64,000 nt of DNA, taken from NCBI GenBank assembly GCA_033977485.1, contig CM066992.1, forward strand, positions 106,441,450 through 106,505,449. Direction: 5' to 3'. This stretch comes from Hydrangea macrophylla (taxonomy: Eukaryota; Streptophyta; Magnoliopsida; Cornales; Hydrangeaceae). The notes beneath the pieces were generated by a model, which saw only the letters and a program-made list of their open reading frames with translations, was not told where the DNA came from and did no database searches. Position 1 is the first letter of the stretch. Each line of letters begins with the position of its first letter. The translations under genes and the position numbers were made by a program. Positions 56,932-64,000 of this stretch are shown piece after piece.

Positions 56932-58240
56932 TGACTAATTCAAATGCAGCAATACTATATTAAACATTAGCAGTCTTAAGTGAACAATATATTACAGACC
57001 CAAATAGAAACAGTATTAAATGTCCAGTCTGGTGACAACTCTTGTCACAGAAATCTAAAACAACTGATTTATTACATTATAAACATGAAAGATAAAAGAA
57101 GACCAGATGGGCAGTTTTCAGCTGGTAAAGCCATAGTGGTTCTCATAGGAGTCTACTTCAATATATCCTTTAGCGGTGTACTCCTCGTCTCTATAGTTAC
57201 TTCCAGGCTAAGCACCACCTACTATATCTGGAATACCTGGATGTGGAAGGTCCAGCGGTATAAAACATCGTCAGCTTGAATACAAGCTGAGTGAGTATAA
57301 AGTCTCACAAAGCTCTGTTAGAAACATTTAAATCCAATAGTTAAGTTCATTATCCATTCGTCGGCTTCTTTATGTCGTTATGAGAAATCAAGTACTATGA
57401 ACACTGGAAACATGATAAGGAACGACCTCAAAACCTTCATCGAGACTCACAAAAGAAAGGATTGAACAACAACTAATTCAATCCCCAATTTCAAACCCAG
57501 CTCTTACTCTTTTCCCCATTCCCGACATAAGCCATTGGTTTAGAATATCATGCCATACCGGCCGCTTGATGAGTATACTATACATGCTTTAACAGCCGCT
57601 TGATCGCCCTCGGTGCATCAAGATAGTATCATGCCTTAACGGCCGACTCGACCAAGATATTCAAGGTCAAAGACCGATCCTAACATGCTTTAAAGCTGAG
57701 TGATTAGTATACTATACGTACTTTAATAGCCGCTTGATTGCCCTCGGCGCATCAAGATAGTGTCATGCCTTAACGGCCGACTATATCACCAATTTCTAAT
57801 CACAATCTACTCCTTCAGTCCTGATACTAACTCATCCAACAAGACATCAACCACATCGACAACACTCAATGATACCGTAACGACACATTTATATCAATAC
57901 ATAGAACAAAGTATGAGTATTGATGCTCGACGTACAACTCGATAGAGCGTGTGGTTATTAAAATGTTATGATCTTATTACGCGTATTTTATTCTCATTAT
58001 CAGAGTTGACGCATAACGAAACTCGTCATCGCATAATGAAAGTTCCGTAACTAATTCTAACGATCAAGTAAACGTATAAGTTGTGCATAAATACATAAGA
58101 CATCAATTAGCAATTAATTCTAAGTATACATGTGATATGTGAACATGCATATGCTAAAGCAAGGATGTTTCAACTCAGGTTCGTACGTATGACATCTTAA
58201 GCAAAAACTGATCAAAGTATATAAAACAACAAACTTAGCA
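56932..58240 (-). mobile_element. Gypsy LTR (family of element E), minus strand, fragment 2
   Basis: It continues fragment 1 after the solo LTR. On the minus strand, tactcactcagcttgtattc (near 57290) matches the element E LTR near 61300-61330. Two copies of a gccgcttgat...cggccgact unit (57595 and 57729, 134 bp apart) are internal tandem repeats. The right part is too diverged to align by eye, and the outer end is unclear. Confidence 0.5.
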
Positions 58241-59458
58241 GAATTTATCACACCCATTCCAGAATTTCATGGTTTTAGCATGCATGTTTGAAATTTTATG
58301 AATTATCAATGTTATTTAATAATGGTGGAAGAGGTTGAATGTGGGTCAACGGTGAAGTATTAGTGAAGACACAGGAACATGGTACTTCATGTTGCATTGG
58401 CATGGTTAAATGACATTTATGTGATTTAAATGTTATTTGACTTTCTAGTATTTTATGAATAGTGAATTATAGATGTGTAGTATAATTTCTGGTATTCTTG
58501 TTATCGCTGTAGAACATTTTAAGAACTATGGTGAGAACGTGTGTGTCACGTTATATAAAAGGTTGGTTGTGTAGAGATTCCACATAATTTAGTTTCCGGA
58601 CGTAATTTTGGACCCAAATAAGACTTAGTCGAAAACTTTTGTAATTGGTAGTTTTCGCTCATAAAGTTACAAGATGGGCATATGCGATGTTTCGGGTGAT
58701 AACTAGAAGTTTTGAGAACTCGCGGGGAGGTAAAAGTGAATTCCGAGAAGGTTGTCTCTAAATAGGTGGGGTTGAGAATTTCATTTGCCAACTTTATAAA
58801 ATATCGTTGGAGAGGAGAGAAAAAAGGAGATTTGATTCCTTGAGCTTTGCGACGATGATCGGCGACCTTTCATCCGTCAGATTTTCCCAAGATTCTAGAT
58901 TTGAACTCGTGGAGGTAAAACCTACGTTTTGATAGTCATTAGGCCATGTTTGGAAAACTTTTGTAAAAATATAATTTTTAAAAATCTGGGAAAAATAGGT
59001 ATAAACTTGTAGGAATCATCCAAAATTTGAGATCCGACGTTTAATTGGCCCTCTAGTCGATCCTTCAAAGTTTGAGAGGAATCACACGAGGTATGAATTT
59101 CTAGCCTATGTTATATAGGTGAAACACATGTTTTATATTTCAACAACGAAATTGTGATCTGGGCAAAATTTATGTGTTAATCCTAGGCTCGTTAATTATG
59201 CACGCGCTTAAATGTGAAAAGCATGTCTACTTTTACGCGAGCACGTTGAGTTGTCTATATGGGTTAAAGGGGGGACTTACACAAATTAATGCCAGAGTAA
59301 GCTTCTCGATGTTTGAGAATTTTAGTAGCGACAGCTACTGTGCATGGTTTAAGGCTTGGACTTGCCAGGGCACTTGTGGATGTAATTGTAATACTCTATA
59401 TTTTCAGGTATATATAGATCCCTAGTACCTTTCTTAGCCTTCGGTGAGGTTGTGTGCC

Positions 59459-59574
59459 CAATCGATTGACCATATCCCAATCGATTGCTTTTCCAATCGA
59501 TTGGATGTTTTACCAATCGATTGGCATTCTGCCGACCTAACCCCAATTGATTGGCACCTGGTACCAATCGATTG
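59459..59574 (+). promoter_or_regulatory. CAATCGATTG cluster upstream of the LTR TATA box
   Basis: Perfect palindromes CAATCGATTG start at 59459, 59478, 59494, 59514 and 59565, with one decayed copy (CAATTGATTG) at 59544. Spacings are 19, 16, 20, 30 and 21. The cluster ends 61 bp before the TATA box at 59635. Confidence 0.65.
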
Positions 59575-59634
59575 AGAGTAGCTGGACTTGGCCACCTCGT
59601 TGATTTTATGTGGTTGTGATTGTTTTCCCCTCCC

Positions 59635-59644
59635 TATATATACC
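59635..59644 (+). promoter_or_regulatory. TATA box of the element E LTR
   Basis: tatatatacc lies just downstream of the first palindrome cluster. It is followed within 60 bases by pyrimidine-rich text typical of a plant transcription start. Confidence 0.5.
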
Positions 59645-60060
59645 CTATCCCTTATACATATATATGTTTGCTTGTGTGTGTGTTTGGAAGAGAGAGAGAT
59701 ATATATACTCTCATATATATACACACATACATATATATTATATATATACACACACACACTCTCGGGTTAGAGAGGAAGAGAAGAGAAAAAGACGAAGAAG
59801 AAGAAGAATGAATAGAAGAGGAGCACAGAGAGAAGGAGAGAAGGGCAGAGAAGAAAGAGAGAGAGAGAGAGAATTCACCATAGCCACCGCCGCGGAGCTC
59901 GGGACGCCGTCAACGGAATGCCAGGACAAGGTGAGTTTCATTAACTCACTCAAGGAGGTGTTTTTGAGATGTTTGTATTTGTTTAATAATGTTTATAAAG
60001 AGAAGAGGATCCCCACGTTTTTATAATAAAACCAGCAGTTTTGAGGAAGAAGACATAGTC

Positions 60061-60191
60061 CAATCGATTGGCATTGGATCTAATCGATTGGATAATTTCC
60101 CAATCGATTGCCATGAATCCCAATCGATTGCCAGTTTGTCCAATCGATTGGTATTGTTTCCAATCGATTGCCATGTTTGGTCAATCGATTG
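60061..60191 (+). promoter_or_regulatory. Regular 20-bp array of CAATCGATTG palindromes
   Basis: Seven sites start at 60061, 60081, 60101, 60121, 60141, 60161 and 60182. All are CAATCGATTG except the second (TAATCGATTG). The linkers between sites are different in sequence, so the period is not just a simple tandem repeat. The array lies about 420 bp downstream of the TATA box, inside what would be the transcribed leader. Confidence 0.7.
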
Positions 60192-61763
60192 GATATGAGC
60201 AGAATGTTATTTGTATGTTGTCTTTTACTTGTGATATATCAGGCTTGTTAATAGTTGTACCATATGGGTTATTGCGCTGTGTGGATAAGATCTATAAGTA
60301 CTATGTCAGGACTAGACTTATATGCAATTATCATTTATATTATGAGCTGAATTATCCTATGTCAACTGTCGATATGAGATGAATTGTTTAACTGTCATAT
60401 GTTATTGTCAAACTGAATAGTAGAACGGAATACAACTGCATGTTAATAATCAGTAATCAGTAGATATGATTAATATAGAGCATGTGGCATTTCCTGTACT
60501 TAGTATATGAGCATTTCACAACATGTGTCAGCATACATGGGATAGTGATATAAAGAGGTAAGAGAATCTGATGAGAAATGGGATATGTGACTTATGTGGA
60601 ATATGAGATATGTGTACTTTGGATCCATGGGATCAACGACTGACGAGTCGGGTGGACGTGGGACGGTTAGAGTTCCTAGTACGCCTCTTGCTGTTGAAGA
60701 CGTCCAGTAATGCGTATGCACTGTTGAAGACGTCCAGTGTACCGTTGACGATTACGTCCGGCTAGTGCCCTAATGTATTTTCACCGTGTAGTCGACCAGT
60801 GAGAATATACACAACGTAGAAGACGTTCGTTGTGCCGCTTCCATCGTTTACAGATATGTGGTAACGTGTAGACGACCGGTAACCCTATCAAGGGATTATA
60901 GGACCTACTGCCTAGTCGGGTGATTTCGATTGGTATTATGGTATCTATGTATGGATACGGATCTGGATTGTGGTATCAACGTACGGATACGGAGATGGAT
61001 AGAAATATGAAGATGAGTATGAATATGATAAGATAAATGTTCAGTCGTGGATTCAGCGTCCCGACGTAAAGGTATATACATGGGGTGGATGCATGGGTTG
61101 CATGCATGGATTTGATGAATACGTGATGAGATATTTACACTATGATCTTTATCCTTGTCATTACTTAATATGTTTCCTACTATCCCTGAATTAATGTATA
61201 GTTTACTGAGACCTCTGCTATGTTCGTGAGTGACGTCATTGTAAAGGGATTAGCCGCATTTTAAGATGCTGAGCAGTTACGGTGAGGAGTGTTGTTTAAT
61301 GTACTCACTCAGCTTTGTATTCAAAGCTGATGGCGTTTATGCCATGGACATTCCAATGTCTAGAGCTTCGCAGGACTTGAGGACGAGAGACTAATGTTTC
61401 ATCGGACTTGGAGCTGAAGGCTGGAAGGAGAAGACGTGCTGCTTTGTAATAATTAGTTTGTATATATGTTGTACTGTTGTTGTTATTATTATAGGCCTGA
61501 GACTATAAGCCAGCTGTTGTAATAGATTTAGTAGACTTTTATAATTGGTACTTGGGCATCTGTTGCTTCCAAACCTTTTATAGTTTCTGTTGTAGCCTCT
61601 GATTATGTTAATAAGATATGTTCTATGGATAGCATCCTCCCTATCGTTGTGTTTATTGGTTTGAGTAGGTGACAATGCGGTTATTCACCCGTCATTCCCT
61701 ATGGACCCATAAAGGAAATTTATTTTTCTCTATTTATGCTGCTCCGGGGCGTGACAGAATTTT

Positions 61764-61776
61764 TTGTATCAGAGCC
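61764..61776 (+). other. Primer-binding site, element E (mutated)
   Basis: ttgtatcagagcc differs from the common TGGTATCAGAGCC by one base. It starts eight bases after the LTR end, which supports the LTR boundary. Confidence 0.65.
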
Positions 61777-62460
61777 TAGGTTTCAATTGTTAACCGCTTG
61801 TCTTTTGTGTTAGAACCTGAGTTCTAAGTTACTAACGATAACATGAGGATTAGTTGAGATGAGATAGAACTAGAATCTTGTCATGTAGACGAGAAGTTTG
61901 AAAAATCCATCTGAGAATGTTTTGTTAGCAGGTAGTAACTACTAGAGCCGATAAGAATCGTTAGAACTGTTGATAGTTGAGTTCACAGAGAACAAGGCGT
62001 TGAGAATTAGTTGTGGTTGTGGAGATCCTATATATAGAACCGTTGGATTTTAGACGCTGATGAATTCCTGAGCGATCTCAGAACAGTCGGCATGACCTAG
62101 AAGTAGAAAGAGGTTATGGATAAGATTATCTTGTTATCTTGAATCACATGTTAGTTGAGCAGTACTCATAGTCTGGAACCTGGGAATGGAAATAGAATGT
62201 TTAGATTTGACGTTACGTGTAGAACCTATAGTTTCGTAACCCGTGTCTTGAGCATAGATATATTGGAGTACACTTGGTAGATAGACTGACCTCTATGGTT
62301 ATATTCTTATATCCGTATTGCTTAATGTGATCGTATTATATAGTGGTACTATATATTGGTTACCACATGTTTTGTTCTTGCCTGAGCTATAGGATAGAAT
62401 GTGTCTGACCGAATAGATTTTTATTGTAGGTAGCGACACCGAACACTACCAGTACTCGCT
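61777..62460 (+). other. Untranslated leader of element E
   Basis: About 700 bases between the primer-binding site and gag, with no coding sequence. Long leaders are common in large gypsy elements. Confidence 0.5.
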
Positions 62461-63603
62461 ATGGTTAGGACGACTCAAGGAAACCCGGGCTAGCTGAATG
62501 GAGTACCTAGTGTAGTACCTCCTGAGATAGATCCAACAGGAATGGTCGGAGTTTTCATCCGCCGCATGGAACAAGTTATCAATCGTGCGGATCACGTCAT
62601 CGGCAATGAAGCACCAGTACATCAGACAAGAGTTAAGCTGCTAAAGGAATTTTGTGCTCTTCAACCAGGAACCTTTACAGGATTAACAGGAGCATGGCAA
62701 GCTGAGCAATGGATTCGCCAGATAGAACTGATATTTGAGACACTCGAATGTACTGACACTGAGAAAAGACATTTGGCTATATTTTAACTGACATTCTCAG
62801 CAGCAGATTGGTGGGATGCAGTGAAAGCTACGATAGGTGAAGAAGCTGTAGGAAGGATGACTTGGGAATCATTCAAGACTCGATTTCTAGAGAAGTACTT
62901 TCCAGAATCCGAGAAGAACAAAAGGGAGATGGAGTTCATACAATTAGTCCAAGGTAGTTTTACAGTGCCAGAATATACCACTCAGTTCGAGAGGCTATCA
63001 CGATTTGCACCGCATATGATTGATACACCAAGAAGGAAGATCAAAAGATACCATCAAGGATTAGTTCCGCATATTCGTCATATGACTATAGGACATTTAG
63101 ACAAATCTTTCGAAGCTTTGGTAGAAATGGCAACGAAACTGGAGGACGACACTCAAATTAGTGAAGGACAACGATTTGATCAAGCCCTACCAGAAAATGA
63201 TCAATTTCTCCTAGGAGATCAGATAGGAAGGGACAGTCAGGTTGTGTTGGCTGCTAACCAAGTTCAACAAGGAAATACAGAGATAAGTTACATGGGCAAC
63301 CGCCAGAAGCGTAAGAGGTTAGGGAACAACAAGAAAGAATCAAAACCAGTGGCGACTCCAACACAACATAGAGAACGAGATATCTGCTACAATTGTGGAG
63401 TACCAGGACACCATTCCCAAGAATGCAGAGTATCAAAGAAATCTAATGGACGTGGAATACGGTGTTTTAACTGCGATAAAGTTGGTCATGTCCGTAAGTT
63501 TTGTCCAGAATTAGAGATGCAACACAATGCTCCATCGCAACAAGTACCACGAGGGCAGACTCACCATACAAATAATTGGTCTCAACTTAGACAAGGACGA
63601 TAG
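62461..63603 (+). pseudogene. gag of Ty3/gypsy element E, two nonsense codons
   Basis: One continuous frame from ATG 62461 to TAG 63601 is broken only by TAG at 62491-62493 and TAA at 62785-62787. Both fit Gln codons changed by C to T. The capsid region has GLTGAWQAEQWIRQIELIFETL, WESFKTRFLEKYFPESEKNK and FTVPEYTTQFERLSRFAPHM. Two CCHC zinc knuckles follow: CYNCGVPGHHSQEC and CFNCDKVGHVRKFC. Two knuckles are less usual than one in plant gypsy gag. With only two stops, this is the least decayed retroelement frame in the window. The product would package element RNA. Confidence 0.88.
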
Positions 63604-64000
63604 ACAGAAGGTACAACACTCAACACCTACATCATGTATTATATATGATCCCAATATTGCAGGAAGTTTGGTATTCGTTTGATTTTATTGTAAGAGGATT
63701 AGCCTACACCGTAAATTGTAGTTACCTGAACAATTCGTTTGACACTGATCAATAGTAGTTATCCAAGTATAGATATAACATCAATTGCATCCCATATGAC
63801 TTATTTCACATCCCTATAAGACTTCAAATGCATCCTTATATGACGTCAATTGCCTCCCTATCGAAAGACTACGCCAACCATTGGTATGTTGGACAGAGAC
63901 TAGAGATGAGGAATCTAAATTTGCTTTAGATGTAGCTTTAACTAGAGAGGACAAACTAGAAGATTGCGAGTATACGGGAAGAGATACGAGTAACGTAGAG
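63604..64000 (+). other. Sequence after gag of element E, no pol seen
   Basis: Nearly 400 bases downstream of gag hold no protease or RT motif in any frame by eye. Two related ~30-base phrases (catcaattgcatcccatatg and gtcaattgcctccctat) occur near 63780-63860. The element may be non-autonomous, or pol may begin beyond the window. Confidence 0.4.

Larger units (their letters stand above)
58247..61756 (+). mobile_element. 5' LTR of Ty3/gypsy element E (~3.5 kb)
   Basis: The right end is ...gctccggggcgtgaca, followed by a primer-binding-like ttgtatcagagcc. The left end is placed at tatcacacccattcc, which resembles a TGTCACACCC start with a G to A change. The LTR holds a CAATCGATTG cluster at 59459-59574, a CTATATATACC TATA box at 59635 and (TA)n/(GA)n runs at 59690-59870. 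A second, regular CAATCGATTG array is at 60061-60191. The 3' LTR would lie outside the window. Confidence 0.75.

Noticed and set aside
60061..60191. Regular repeats with unique spacers, CRISPR-like at first sight
   Set aside because: The repeat is only 10 bases and perfectly palindromic, spacers are 10 bases, and it lies in a plant LTR with no cas genes. It is not a CRISPR array.
1..64000. A dedicated defence or secondary-metabolite gene cluster
   Set aside because: Only two intact host genes (GnT-I and NOC4) and one broken reductase are seen, with no shared pathway. Everything else supported is transposon-derived.

Overview
The window is nuclear DNA from a flowering plant, most likely a eudicot. 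It contains two spliced housekeeping genes with many introns, a spliced reductase gene that is now broken, and a dense load of plant transposons (Ty3/gypsy, Ty1/copia, hAT, Tourist-like and Mutator-like MITEs, Au-type SINE). The species cannot be named from the sequence.

Layout. 1-10019: a decayed chromovirus-type Ty3/gypsy element whose 5' LTR is truncated. A complete copia-type solo LTR (4591-6090) sits inside its RNase H region. 10020-13133: unrecognised sequence, a probable minus-strand LTR, an hAT MITE with a perfect 8-bp target duplication, a long-hairpin element and a run of 26 G. 13134-26303 (+): N-acetylglucosaminyltransferase I (GnT-I, GT13), 18 exons and 442 codons. It has one AT-AC U12-type intron, one GC-AG intron and several transposon insertions in introns. 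28608-30224 (-): an SDR/cinnamoyl-CoA-reductase-like gene with two frameshifts and a nonsense codon. 31302-47477 (-): NOC4 ribosome-biogenesis factor, 15 exons and 632 codons. Its 5.6-kb intron 12 holds a 3.7-kb hAT transposon, and other introns hold a long-TIR element, a Mutator-type MITE and a TRIM. 49468-54131 (+): a decayed Ty1/copia element. 54132-58240: a probable minus-strand gypsy LTR split by a complete 2.66-kb solo LTR. 58247-64000 (+): a gypsy element with a 3.5-kb LTR and a gag gene carrying two zinc knuckles. No pol is seen before the window ends.

How the genes relate. GnT-I acts in the Golgi on N-glycans and NOC4 acts in the nucleolus on the small ribosomal subunit. They are neighbours without a visible functional link. 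Every retroelement coding region is interrupted, and most stops fit C:G to T:A transitions, as expected of methylated, silenced DNA.

Main unexplained pattern. LTRs of several different families each carry a cluster of short palindromes just upstream of their TATA box, often about 20 bp apart. The cores are CGAT-type in four elements (CAATCGATTG, TCGATCGA, GGATCGATCC and a relative) and CTCGAGCGCTCGAG in a fifth. One cluster has six sites exactly 20 bp apart. This looks like a recurring promoter design in unrelated LTRs.
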